A stretch of 64,000 nucleotides of DNA, from assembly GCF_023227875.1 (NCBI RefSeq), contig NZ_JALOCH010000002.1:1-64000 (forward strand), read 5' to 3'. Below, piece by piece: positions 1 to 7,893 of the stretch. Below the pieces are notes generated by a model, which saw nothing but the letters and a program-made list of their open reading frames with translations, searched no databases and was not told where the DNA came from. The translations under genes and the position numbers were made by a program. Position 1 is the first letter of the stretch, and each line of letters starts with the position of its first letter. The DNA is from Methanoregula sp. Lineage in GTDB: Archaea > Halobacteriota > Methanomicrobia > Methanomicrobiales > Methanospirillaceae.

Positions 1-237
1 CTAACTTGTTGCCAAGGCCGGCGATCTTTGTATATTCCTGGTGCAGGAAATAATCCTCAAACCCGCCCATATTTTTTCTTTCGATGTACTAAGATAAAAA
101 TCTAAGCCGGGTTTTTCGCTATTCTCTATAGTATCTCTCAAACCGAATTGCTGTAGCACAACCCGGTTTGGATTCCCGGGTACGGACACGGGGCCGGAAT
201 TGAGGCTGAAGGGAACCTTGTATAAAAAAACAGGGTA

Positions 238-678
238 TCATCGGGGATTTGCAGTTCCGGAAAAAATAACATTCCGGGAATTCACCAGCCGGATGACATT
301 ACCATCCCTGAAGGTATCCGGCAGGACGACATTCGTGAGATCAATCCGTATATGATCCCCGAGATCAAAGGTCCGGCTGCCGGTCTTCCCGTCATCGTCG
401 ACGAGCGAGAACGCCTCAATGTCGCTGGGTCTGATGGTAGTAGTATTTTTTCCCTGGATGATCAGGACCTGAAGACCGGACGTTTCCACCCAGTCCCCGC
501 CTTTATGCCAGAGGAATATCCCGTCAGCACTCTCGTTATGTGTAATATCGATCGCTGAATCCCTGCCGGAAGGAAGGAGCCCGGCAAGCGAGAGCGAGAA
601 GAGCGAGACCAGCAGCAGTGCAAGGACGATCATCATCATCTCTCCGATAACCGGTGAGAGGGCATCGTCATTGGTCAT
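238..678 (-). CDS. type IV pilin-like protein (Pilin_N/DUF1628 type)
   Basis: Predicted surface or pilus-like protein of about 146 residues. I start it at the ATG at 678 because the next residues, MTNDDALSPVIGEMMM, match the archaeal Pilin_N pattern: a short polar leader, the SPVIG motif, then a single hydrophobic helix (about residues 12-32). The frame is open further upstream, but that part is Arg/Cys-rich and does not look like protein. The remainder is a beta-rich soluble domain of about 110 residues with no recognised family. It is divergent from the DUF5658 gene and near two more pilin-like genes at 1506 and 2098. No clear ribosome binding site is visible, so a short or leaderless transcript is likely. 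Function beyond a pilin or pseudopilin is not predictable. Confidence 0.75.
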   Translation of the reverse strand: MTNDDALSPVIGEMMMIVLALLLVSLFSLSLAGLLPSGRDSAIDITHNESADGIFLWHKGGDWVETSGLQVLIIQGKNTTTIRPSDIEAFSLVDDDGKTGSRTFDLGDHIRIDLTNVVLPDTFRDGNVIRLVNSRNVIFSGTANPR

Positions 679-987
679 GCCGGAACGGTGACCCCCGGTT
701 CGCCTGCAACACATAGTCCAGTCAATATAGGCGATTGCCCGTATTTTGTTCTTACGATGCGTACTGGGCCGGGGGGAGCCTGTATCCATGACTGCCATCA
801 AGGGAATGGTATCTTCCTGTCCCGGGACAACGATCACCGGTATGATACACGGGAGAAGGATCTGCCGGGAATTGCCCGGGGAGGTTGAGAAGCGCAGGGC
901 GGCAGGAGAAAATCGCCGGCAACATTTTATAATTTGATTTACAAAACCGGATAATAATAACCAGTACTCCAGGTACGTTCAGGAAAG
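679..987. promoter_or_regulatory. divergent intergenic region with TATA-like element
   Basis: This 309-base spacer separates two divergent genes and contains no convincing ORF. A TATA-like stretch, TTTTATAATTTG at 925-936, is about 55 bases before the DUF5658 ATG at 988, which would give a leader of some 25-30 nt. No equally clear element was found for the leftward pilin gene. Confidence 0.35.
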
Positions 988-1362
988 ATGACCATACACA
1001 CTTCCGGTATAAGGACTGCCCATCGCACGGTAAGGGACCCCCGGTTATTCGAGATCGCATTCGGCACATTCCTGCTGGGGTTCCTGTTCTTATGCGATAT
1101 CCTCTCTACCGAATACATCCTTTTTCTGGGTGGCCATGAACTCAACCAGTTCATGGCATTTTTTGTCGCAGACCCGGTCCTGCACGGCATGGTCAAATTC
1201 TTTGTTCTGTGCTTCATCGCTCTTGCTGCCATCTGCTGCAACAGGGCGGTTACCGGCTCCGGGAGTTATCTCCTCGTCCTCGTAATATTCCTGTACTCGG
1301 GTGTCCTCTTCTTCAACCTGCGGATGATCGTCCAGATGATGCTCTTTGGATCAGCGGGGTAA
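988..1362 (+). CDS. DUF5658-like small membrane protein
   Basis: A 124-residue integral membrane protein with three to four hydrophobic segments (roughly residues 21-45, 67-84 and 91-120). The segment FEIAFGTFLLGFLFLCDILS followed by EYILFLGGHELNQFM fits the DUF5658 family, common in Methanomicrobiales, whose biochemical role is unknown. It starts at the ATG at 988. It lies between pilin-like genes but shows no operon overlap with them, so a role in surface structure cannot be claimed. Confidence 0.7.
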   Translation: MTIHTSGIRTAHRTVRDPRLFEIAFGTFLLGFLFLCDILSTEYILFLGGHELNQFMAFFVADPVLHGMVKFFVLCFIALAAICCNRAVTGSGSYLLVLVIFLYSGVLFFNLRMIVQMMLFGSAG

Positions 1363-1460
1363 AGCCCGGTTTTTTCTCCGGGTTCCCACGCCGTTCCTGC
1401 AAGCCCTGTCGTATTGCAGGGGCATCCGGGTCTCTCCGGCCCCATTAAACAAATAGACTT

Positions 1461-1468
1461 GATATAAC
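1461..1468 (+). promoter_or_regulatory. TATA-like element upstream of pilin gene
   Basis: GATATAAC at 1461-1468 lies in an AT-rich stretch about 40 bases before the ATG at 1506, a suitable spacing for an archaeal TATA box with a short leader. A TTTACAAAAC sequence follows it and also occurs before the gene at 988. Confidence 0.35.
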
Positions 1469-1505
1469 AAAAGTTAAGTTTACAAAACTGCAACAATAGT
1501 ATTGA

Positions 1506-2093
1506 ATGACGGGCAGAACCGGGCAGGATCCCGGGATACGGGAGGAGGCGGTCTCCCCGGTCATCGGTGTAATGCTGATGCTCTCGGCGACCATCATCAT
1601 TGCAGCAACGCTCTCCGCGTATGTAGGAGGTTCGACCGGCGAACTGAAAACAAGTCCTCAGGTCAACCTCATGGTGAAAAGCGGAGGTGAGGGTGACGAT
1701 TTCAATATCCTCTTCGAACATCACGGGGGAGATGCCCTCCGTACGCAAGATCTGGAGATCCATACCTGGGTGAAGGACAGCCAGGGTGCGGTCATCAAGC
1801 ATGTGCAGGATGCACAGTCCACCCCTTCCACCATCAACGGGCAGGAAGTCAGGGTACCGTATATCTACGAATCCCAGTCCGGGATCAATGCGGACAACTC
1901 ATTTGGTTCCGGGATATGGAAAACCGGTGCTGTTGCCGGTACAGGAACCCGGGAGGCAACGGCACAGTTTCTCGGGGTAAGCACAACTGAACTTGACGAA
2001 CTCATCGCGAAAAACGCGGTTGCCGAGATCGATATTGTTTACCGACCTGCCGGGAATGTGCTGTACAAGGCCGATATTGTTCTGGAGGAGTAA
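1506..2093 (+). CDS. type IV pilin-like protein (Pilin_N type)
   Basis: A 195-residue pilin-like protein. The N-terminus carries a polar leader and the motif EEAVSPVIGVMLML, followed by a hydrophobic helix (about residues 17-40), which is the archaeal type IV pilin N-terminal signature. The remainder is a soluble domain; FEHHGGDAL resembles the H-x-G-G-D motif seen near the start of the globular domain in several pilins here. It is followed after 4 bases by a second pilin-like gene at 2098, so the two are probably cotranscribed and may be pilus subunits or minor pilins. The prepilin cleavage site is inferred, not demonstrated. Confidence 0.85.
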   Translation: MTGRTGQDPGIREEAVSPVIGVMLMLSATIIIAATLSAYVGGSTGELKTSPQVNLMVKSGGEGDDFNILFEHHGGDALRTQDLEIHTWVKDSQGAVIKHVQDAQSTPSTINGQEVRVPYIYESQSGINADNSFGSGIWKTGAVAGTGTREATAQFLGVSTTELDELIAKNAVAEIDIVYRPAGNVLYKADIVLEE

Positions 2094-2097
2094 CGCC

Positions 2098-2697
2098 ATG
2101 AAACCGGAACAAAGGGATCCTGACATTACAAGAGGCATATCCGAAGTCTTCGGCGTCATGCTCATCCTTGCCATCACCATCATTGTTGCCGGGATCATTG
2201 CAGCCTTTGCCGGGGGGTTCTCATTCGATTCATCGGAAGAAGCCCTGAGTGCCAATATCGTTGTCTCGGGTTTTGTCGTGAAGTCCGATCACGGCCATAA
2301 CTATGCCTACATAATCTTTGATCACATGAGCGGCGATCCGGTCAATCTCAACGGTGTCGAGTTCGCGCTCGGGTCACGTTCGTCATCAACGAAACGAACC
2401 GTTATCAGTAACCGCCTTGAACCAACCGGGTGGAACGAGACCGGTTCCTCCTTGACACAATACATCCAGGGATATGGTGCGGGCTCCGTAACACGAATCG
2501 GCACCGGGGACCGGTTCGTGCTCTATGCCGATGGGTGGACTGATGAGGATGAGGACGGGGTCGTCACCTGGCAGAGCCACGGGTCATCCGGTGAGTTCTC
2601 AGTAAAGTTCAACGATCACCTCACCTACCAGATCATCGATACCCGGTCCAAAAGAGTGTTAAGCTCTGGCATGATTGCAGTACCGGAACCTTCGTAA
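2098..2697 (+). CDS. type IV pilin-like protein (Pilin_N type)
   Basis: A 199-residue pilin-like protein. The frame is open from 1993, but I place the start at the ATG at 2098: it follows a strong Shine-Dalgarno-like CTGGAGGAG at 2081-2089 and yields the correct leader, ending in the motif RGISEVFGVMLILAITII and a hydrophobic helix at about residues 15-38. The C-terminal 150 residues form an extracellular domain with no assigned family (it contains YADGWTDEDEDG, possibly calcium binding). It is second in a two-gene unit with 1506. Confidence 0.85.
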   Translation: MKPEQRDPDITRGISEVFGVMLILAITIIVAGIIAAFAGGFSFDSSEEALSANIVVSGFVVKSDHGHNYAYIIFDHMSGDPVNLNGVEFALGSRSSSTKRTVISNRLEPTGWNETGSSLTQYIQGYGAGSVTRIGTGDRFVLYADGWTDEDEDGVVTWQSHGSSGEFSVKFNDHLTYQIIDTRSKRVLSSGMIAVPEPS

Positions 2698-2963
2698 GAC
2701 ATACCAGTACACGGGAGGGAATTTTAGCAGCACGAGAACGAACGCACAGCCCATTTTTTTGACAATCCTCCCGTAACGGGAGTGACGGAATCCCCGGTAA
2801 ACCATTCGCATATTGTCTGGGGAAGAGCCATCCTTCTGCCGGGGAGATACACGATCCGGTGCCATTGAGGCGGGTGAATTACACGATTCCATTCCTGTAA
2901 ACAAGTATGAGCCGGAAAAAATTATGGGGGTGGGTACCCCTCTCTGATGCCGGGCAATGATCT

Positions 2964-3773
2964 TCACGGCGCGATCAGGTCGTGGATCACGTACGCGAGT
3001 TCCTTGCTCTCCAACCGCTTCAGGAAATCCGTGAACTCCTCGTCCACGATCACGATCGCGCAGTCGATCCCGTGGAACGCCGCCTCAATCACCCCTTCCC
3101 GTGCGCCAAAGAACAGGTCCGGTTTCCTCCCTGCGGATTTCAATGCGACATAGGCTTCGAGCCCGACCGCCGCCACCATCCCGGCCGGTGAGACGATCTC
3201 CCTGAGCCGGTCCTTATGCACCTTCCGCGAACCGCCGTTCTGGATCCGGGGCACCTTGCAGATGTGGATAGTGCCCTCGTGATGGTCGATGATCCCGCTC
3301 AGGTCCGTAATACCGACATCCGCGCCGGTCTGTGCGTCTGTAAGGACCGAGCCGGTCGCAGCAGCCGGCTTCTTCGCTGCATACAGGAACCCGTTCTTCA
3401 TGTATACCCCGACTTCATCTCCGGCTTTAAGATTCCCGGCAGCAATCGCCGTCCAGACCGAGACCTGCTGGATGATGTCGCGCCGTATGTGACGGGCATA
3501 GGTTTCAAGCGATTCGGCATTCGCCAAAACCCATTCGATGCCCTTCTTCGTCACTTCATAATTGCTCCGGCTGCTTGCTGATACCATGCCCTCATCGACG
3601 AGCTCGCGCATATATTCCGATATCGCCTGAGCGGTCACGCCGATCTTATCGGCAATTTCCTGCTGGCGGATGCCCGGCTGGTGTTCCGTGATCTCTACAA
3701 GGATCTGGAAGCGCGAGACCTCCCGCTTGCTCCGCAGGATAGAGTTGATAGGATCCCTTGCATCCTGTGTCAA
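2964..3773 (-). CDS. winged-helix regulator, copy 1 of tandem pair
   Basis: A 269-residue transcriptional regulator. Residues 14-80 form a winged helix of MarR/ArsR type (EIADKIGVTAQAISEYMREL is the recognition helix-turn-helix). The rest is an effector-like domain of about 180 residues with no named ligand. The start is TTG at 3773, because this gives the same beginning (LTxxxxNPxxSILRxKR) as the downstream paralogue at 3971. The two proteins are very similar throughout, especially at the C-terminus (GREGVIEAAFHGIDCAIVIV in both, allowing for one preceding residue), so this is a tandem duplication. A nine-codon reading frame overlaps the TTG (see 3770). The regulated genes and the ligand are unknown. 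Confidence 0.75.
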   Translation of the reverse strand: MTQDARDPINSILRSKREVSRFQILVEITEHQPGIRQQEIADKIGVTAQAISEYMRELVDEGMVSASSRSNYEVTKKGIEWVLANAESLETYARHIRRDIIQQVSVWTAIAAGNLKAGDEVGVYMKNGFLYAAKKPAAATGSVLTDAQTGADVGITDLSGIIDHHEGTIHICKVPRIQNGGSRKVHKDRLREIVSPAGMVAAVGLEAYVALKSAGRKPDLFFGAREGVIEAAFHGIDCAIVIVDEEFTDFLKRLESKELAYVIHDLIAP

Positions 3774-3799
3774 ATCGCATCAGCTCCGGTTCCTTTCAT
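3770..3799 (-). other. possible upstream micro-ORF overlapping TTG start
   Basis: Reading leftward from the ATG at 3799 gives MKGTGADAI and a TGA at 3772-3770, which overlaps the TTG start at 3773 by two bases (TTGA). The neighbouring paralogue has the same TGA/TTG arrangement. This could allow translational coupling of a weak TTG start. Nothing proves that the peptide is made. Confidence 0.3.
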
Positions 3800-3970
3800 G
3801 ATAAGAAAGACAATGGCAACCAGACAGTGATTACCTTTTCGACTTATCGCAGCTGTTGCCGGGATCTTTTTACTTCGGCTCTGCCTGCAAATTCTTCTGT
3901 TTTCAGGTTATCGGTACATCCGGTTTCCTGCCACTCACGGATTCTTTATTCAGGTGCTGGATAATGATCT

Positions 3971-4780
3971 TCAGGGTACGATCAGATCATGGATCACGTA
4001 TGTCAGCTTCACACCGTCCAGACGCGTTGTAATATCCGTGAACTCCTCGTCTACGATCACAATCGCGCAGTCGATTCCGTGGAACGCTGCTTCGATCACG
4101 CCTTCCCGGGCTCCAAAGAACATGTCCGGTTCCCTGCCTGCAGATTTCAGTGCAACATAGGCTTCGAGCCCGACTGCTGCCACCATCCCGGCCTTTGCAA
4201 CGATCTCCTTCAGCTGGTCCGATTGTACCTTCCGTGAACCTCCATGCATGATCCGGGGCACCTTACAGAGATGGACAGCACCTTCGTGATGCTCGATGAT
4301 CCCGATCAGGCTCTCGATCCCGACATCCTCATCTTTCTTTGCATCCGCGATAACCGAACCTGTTGCCCTCATTGGCTTTTTTGCTGCATACAGGAATCCA
4401 TCCTGCATGTACACCCCGACGCCGTCTCCGGTTTTGAGGTCCCCGGCAGCGATCGCTGTCCAGACCGAGACCTGCTGGACGATGTCCTCCCGGATATGCC
4501 GGGCATAGGATTCAAGGGACCCGGCGTTCGCCAGCATCCATTCGATGCCGGACCTGGTTACTTCGTAATTGCCCCGGTAACTTGCCGAGACCATGCCCTC
4601 CCCAACAAGCTCACGGATATATTCCGAGACCGCCTGCGGAGTGATGCCGAGGTTCGCGGCAATTTCCAGCTGGCGCACGGCGGGCTGGTGTTCAGCAATT
4701 TCTGCGAGGATCTGGAGGCGTGAGACAGCCCGCTTGTTCCGCAGGATAGACTTGAGAGGATTCTTGCTGCTCCGTGTCAA
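3971..4780 (-). CDS. winged-helix regulator, copy 2 of tandem pair
   Basis: A 269-residue paralogue of the regulator at 2964, with a winged helix (residues about 14-80, EIAANLGITPQAVSEYIREL) and the same C-terminal effector domain ending VKLTYVIHDLIVP. The frame is open to an ATC-region start at 4831, but alignment with copy 1 puts the true start at the TTG at 4780 (TTG ACA CGG). A GGTG stands eight bases upstream, a plausible ribosome binding site. The region upstream of this start strongly resembles the cbiM promoter and first codons (see 4777 and 4834), which suggests it is controlled together with cobalt uptake. Ligand and targets are unknown; metal or cofactor sensing is inference. Confidence 0.75.
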   Translation of the reverse strand: MTRSSKNPLKSILRNKRAVSRLQILAEIAEHQPAVRQLEIAANLGITPQAVSEYIRELVGEGMVSASYRGNYEVTRSGIEWMLANAGSLESYARHIREDIVQQVSVWTAIAAGDLKTGDGVGVYMQDGFLYAAKKPMRATGSVIADAKKDEDVGIESLIGIIEHHEGAVHLCKVPRIMHGGSRKVQSDQLKEIVAKAGMVAAVGLEAYVALKSAGREPDMFFGAREGVIEAAFHGIDCAIVIVDEEFTDITTRLDGVKLTYVIHDLIVP

Positions 4781-4815
4781 GCAGCACCAACACCGGATCG
4801 TTCCATGATGTGCAT
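4777..4815 (-). other. micro-ORF resembling the start of cbiM
   Basis: The ATG at 4815 opens MHIMERSGVGAA and stops at TGA 4779-4777, which overlaps the TTG start of the regulator at 4780. The first codons (ATGCACATCATGGAA) match the start of cbiM at 9701 (ATGCATATTATGGAA, MHIMEG) apart from third-position changes. Upstream sequence is also conserved. It may be a remnant of a duplicated cbiM 5' end reused as a leader, or a real leader peptide. Confidence 0.5.
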
Positions 4816-4833
4816 GATAATACAGGATCAACC

Positions 4834-4880
4834 TTATTTGTTTTAACTAAATAAAATTTGCTTATTTGTTGCACAAATAA
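4834..4880 (-). promoter_or_regulatory. promoter/operator shared with cbiM
   Basis: Two AT-rich inverted repeats lie here: TTATTT-N9-AAATAA (4834-4854) and TTATTTGT-TGC-ACAAATAA (4862-4880). The stretch from the first repeat to the micro-ORF start aligns with 9699-9740 in front of cbiM, including GATC, the GTATTAT block and ATGCA. TATA-like sequence TTTTATTTA overlaps the repeat. This is the usual position for an archaeal repressor site. The regulator that binds is not known. Confidence 0.5.
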
Positions 4881-4928
4881 AAATTGGAATGCCCGTTGGC
4901 GTGACAATCCCCGACGTTATGCCGTGGT

Positions 4929-5096
4929 TTACACCCCCATCCCTCTAATCACCCCGACAATCTGCTGCGCTGTCACCGGGTCCACGATCCGTGCCAGGAC
5001 CAGCCCGGCCAGTGCAAGGAAGATGATCCAGAAGACTTTCTTCACTTGCTTGTTCTTCCCAAATATACCGATGAGCACATCCGCGTCCGTTTTCAT
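4929..5096 (-). CDS. small single-span membrane protein, hypothetical
   Basis: A 55-residue protein starting MKTDADVLIGIFGK, with one hydrophobic helix (about residues 21-36, FWIIFLALAGLVLARIV) and a short polar end. The frame is open to 5144, but the upstream part is basic and less protein-like, so I favour the ATG at 5096. I do not recognise the family. It stands alone between the regulator promoter and a region of G-rich palindromes. Codon use is consistent with a real gene but the assignment is tentative. Confidence 0.4.
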   Translation of the reverse strand: MKTDADVLIGIFGKNKQVKKVFWIIFLALAGLVLARIVDPVTAQQIVGVIRGMGV

Positions 5097-5309
5097 TGCC
5101 CGCCGGATCAGTTTTTGCAGGAATACGAAGAGCGACCGACACACTCTGCGAATTTAAAATGTTTTTACAGGATCATTTTTGATAGTGAATAAACGTGACT
5201 GGTTGATTTCAATCGCTGGTATTCGGTTACACCGGGAGCCCGGGTAGGATAACATCCGGATTGTTGACAAACATGATGACATAGAGCGTGAGGAGGAAAT
5301 GGTAAAGCA

Positions 5310-5620
5310 GGGGGTAGTCCCCCCTCCCTCAGTGGCAGGCACCCTCCTCCACCCCATTTAGAATCCGGAGGGGGGGTTCCCCTACCCACCCCTCCATGGC
5401 CCGTAGGGGTACCTACCCCCCTTACCTGCATGAACAACCGTGATAGTTCCACTGGAGTTTCCGACGGAGCGATAATTTTCCAGCGCTTCCGGAAAAATGG
5501 CAGAGGGGGGTACCCATCCCTCCCGTACTAAGAGGGGTAGCTACCCCTCCCATCAGTGGCGGGGGGGTCCCTGGCGCCGGATCCGACCAAAATGAATGGG
5601 AAGGGGGGGTACCACCCCCC
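5310..5620. repeat. cluster of G-rich palindromes
   Basis: The 540-base gap between 5097 and 5637 has no convincing gene. It carries several G-rich inverted repeats: GGGGG-TAGT-CCCCC (5310-5323), a GGGGTACCTACCCC-like element near 5406-5420, a perfect 18-base palindrome GAGGGGTAGCTACCCCTC (5532-5549) and GGGGGGGT-ACC-ACCCCCC (5603-5620). They lie downstream of the cbi operon. Possible roles are transcription termination, RNA hairpins or a small dispersed repeat family; G-run clusters could also form quadruplexes. Confidence 0.55.
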
Positions 5621-5637
5621 ATGCACTTATGACCGGC

Positions 5638-6669
5638 TCAGTGCGAATGTACCGGCAGCCCGTCATGGTCGTGCTCCGCGATATGGTGATAGTCCTGTCC
5701 CGATGCGGACACCGGATCGACATGGATCGTGGCATCCGACAGGTATCGGAGATGGTGAAGGAGTTCGTGCCGGAACTCTTTTGCAATCGCGTGGCCGGAT
5801 TCCACGGAGAGCGATGACCCGACCGTGATGTTGATCTCCGCGTGGAGCCGGTGGCCCAACCACCTGATCCTGACCTCGGTAATCTCCACAACACCTTTAA
5901 CATGCCCGGCAGTATGGCGGATCTCGTCGGTAACTGCCGGGTCAACGCCATCGAGGAGCCGGGTGAAGATCATCTTTGCCGAATCCCAAACAATCCAGAA
6001 TATCATCACCGTGATTATGAGGCCGATGACCGGGTCGGCAAGCGGAAAGCCGAGATACACCCCGGTTGCACCGATCAGGACCGCAAGGCTCGTCCACCCG
6101 TCTGTTCGTGCATGGTAACCATCTGCAATAAGTGCGGCACTGCCGATCTCCTTTCCTACCCGGATGCGGAGCTGTGCCACGCCCTCGTTCCCGATAAAAC
6201 CGACAATTGCTGCCGCCGCCACCGCCCAGAGAAAGGTTACTTCCTGCGGGTGGAAAAGCCGGTCAATGGAGACATAGCCGGCGACAAGGGCCGACACCAG
6301 GATCATCAGCACGACAAAGACGCCGGCAAGGTCCTCGACCCGGCCATACCCGTAGGTGAACCGTTTCGTTGGTTTCCACTTGGCCAGCATGAATGCGAAG
6401 AGGAGCGGGATCGCGGTGAGTGCATCACCGAAATTGTGGATGGTGTCAGCGAGCAGGGCGATACTGCCGGAATAATAGACAATGATTACCTGAATGGAGG
6501 CGGTGACGAACAGGCCGGCAAACGACCACTTGACCACACGGATACCCTGTTCGGTGGTGAGAATGGATGGGTCCACAATACCGTGCGTGTGGGTATGGCC
6601 GTGGTGATGATTGTGATGATCATGGTCGTCATCTTCATGATGTTCATGGTTTTCAGTAGGAAGGATCAT
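5638..6669 (-). CDS. CDF family divalent metal efflux protein
   Basis: A 343-residue cation diffusion facilitator, expected to export Co2+, Ni2+ or Zn2+ in exchange for protons. The N-terminus is extremely His/Asp-rich (residues 8-31), followed by six membrane helices (about 46-215) and a cytoplasmic domain. The metal sites are visible: DTIHNFGD in TM2 and YHARTDGW in TM5. The C-terminus also ends His-rich (HDHDGLPVHSH). Its start overlaps the end of cbiO by 17 bases, so it is the last gene of the cobalt uptake operon. An exporter in an importer operon may act as a safety valve against overload. Metal specificity is inferred from context only. Confidence 0.9.
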   Translation of the reverse strand: MILPTENHEHHEDDDHDHHNHHHGHTHTHGIVDPSILTTEQGIRVVKWSFAGLFVTASIQVIIVYYSGSIALLADTIHNFGDALTAIPLLFAFMLAKWKPTKRFTYGYGRVEDLAGVFVVLMILVSALVAGYVSIDRLFHPQEVTFLWAVAAAAIVGFIGNEGVAQLRIRVGKEIGSAALIADGYHARTDGWTSLAVLIGATGVYLGFPLADPVIGLIITVMIFWIVWDSAKMIFTRLLDGVDPAVTDEIRHTAGHVKGVVEITEVRIRWLGHRLHAEINITVGSSLSVESGHAIAKEFRHELLHHLRYLSDATIHVDPVSASGQDYHHIAEHDHDGLPVHSH

Positions 6670-7882
6670 CCTTTTTCATCTCTTCATTCGTCAACCCCGT
6701 TACGGGAGGCTGGTTTGCAGTGTTCAGGTTAACCACCCTGATCGTATTCCCGCTCTCCTTGCCATACGCTTCCACCCGCTCGGAGACCCGGCCTACCATG
6801 TTTCCTGTAGTGAGAATAAGCGAGTCCTTCCCCCGCAGGGCCCGAAGGATGCACTTATCGATGACGCCGTAGGTGAACTCGAGTGCAATCTGCTCCGTTG
6901 CAGCACACTGCTTGGCCCGCGTCCCCATGGCACCGACTGCAATGCCGGGCCGTTCCTGAACCCAGGCGGGGATAGTACCATCAGGGATCATGTCGACGTT
7001 GCAGATCGTGATGGTGCCGGGTGCTGAGTGGCAACAATGACCGTGAGAGTGTTGGTGCTCGATGATGTGGACCATGTCGAGCACGCTCCGGGGCTTGCGC
7101 TCAGGGATAGTAAACCCGCGTTTCTCCAGTTCCACCGAAAGTTCCAGCAGCACCGGGATCGAGAGGTGCGCCATGCGGACATAGGTCGGGTTCCCGAACG
7201 CCACATCCGGCACATCCTCCCGGATGATCCGGCCATCGGCGAGAAGGATGACCCGGTCCGCCCACGGGTACGCGAGTTCCACATCATGCGTGGAGATGAT
7301 GATCGTCTTGCCGTCATGGTTCAGCTCATCGAGCAGTTCCATTAAGTCTTCCGAGCCTGACGGGTCGAGCCCCGTGGTTGGCTCATCAAAAACCAGCACA
7401 TCCGGGTCCATCGCGAGCACACCGGCGATGGCCACGCGTTTCTTCTCCCCGCCCGAGAGATGGTGGGGAGGCCGACGCTCAAAACCTTCAAGGCCGACCT
7501 GCCGGAGGGCCACCGCCACAGCCTCCTTCACGGCAGCTTCATCATACCCGAGGTTCACGGGCCCGAATGCCACATCCTGGTACACGGTCGGCGCAATGAT
7601 CTGGCGGTCCGGGTTCTGGAGCAGGAAGCCGACCCGGCGCCGGACCTGGCGGAGCGAGCGGGTGTCGTACCGGATCTCCTCATTGTCAAAGAGCATGACG
7701 CCGGAGTCCGGGCGGATCATGCCGTTGAACATCTGGAGGAGCGTGGACTTGCCGGCGCCGTTCGGGCCCACGAGCGCGATCTTCTCGCCCCGCCGGACAT
7801 GGAAACTGATCCCGGTGATCGCCTCCCGGCCCCGGGGGTAGCGATACCGGACATCCCGTGCTTCAAGGATAATGCTGCTCAT
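6653..7882 (-). CDS. cbiO: CbiO cobalt ECF transporter ATPase, extended C-terminus
   Basis: ATPase of the energy-coupling-factor cobalt importer. The first 280 residues form a standard ABC domain: Walker A GPNGAGKST, Q-loop LLQNPDRQI, signature LSGGEKKRV, Walker B VLVFDEPTTGLDP and switch STHDVE. After it come a His/Cys-rich linker (EHQHSHGHCCHS) and about 120 further residues that are not part of the ABC fold; most CbiO proteins end near 280 residues. The extension could bind metal and gate transport, but its family is not recognised. It follows cbiQ by 11 bases and overlaps the CDF gene. Confidence 0.93.
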   Translation of the reverse strand: MSSIILEARDVRYRYPRGREAITGISFHVRRGEKIALVGPNGAGKSTLLQMFNGMIRPDSGVMLFDNEEIRYDTRSLRQVRRRVGFLLQNPDRQIIAPTVYQDVAFGPVNLGYDEAAVKEAVAVALRQVGLEGFERRPPHHLSGGEKKRVAIAGVLAMDPDVLVFDEPTTGLDPSGSEDLMELLDELNHDGKTIIISTHDVELAYPWADRVILLADGRIIREDVPDVAFGNPTYVRMAHLSIPVLLELSVELEKRGFTIPERKPRSVLDMVHIIEHQHSHGHCCHSAPGTITICNVDMIPDGTIPAWVQERPGIAVGAMGTRAKQCAATEQIALEFTYGVIDKCILRALRGKDSLILTTGNMVGRVSERVEAYGKESGNTIRVVNLNTANQPPVTGLTNEEMKKDDPSY

Positions 7883-7893
7883 GGACTGGTCTC

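Noticed and set aside
1..237. A 62-codon frame on the minus strand at the left edge
   Set aside because: No recognisable motif, no ribosome binding site, and the frame is rich in rare-looking composition; the stretch appears intergenic with nothing else to report.
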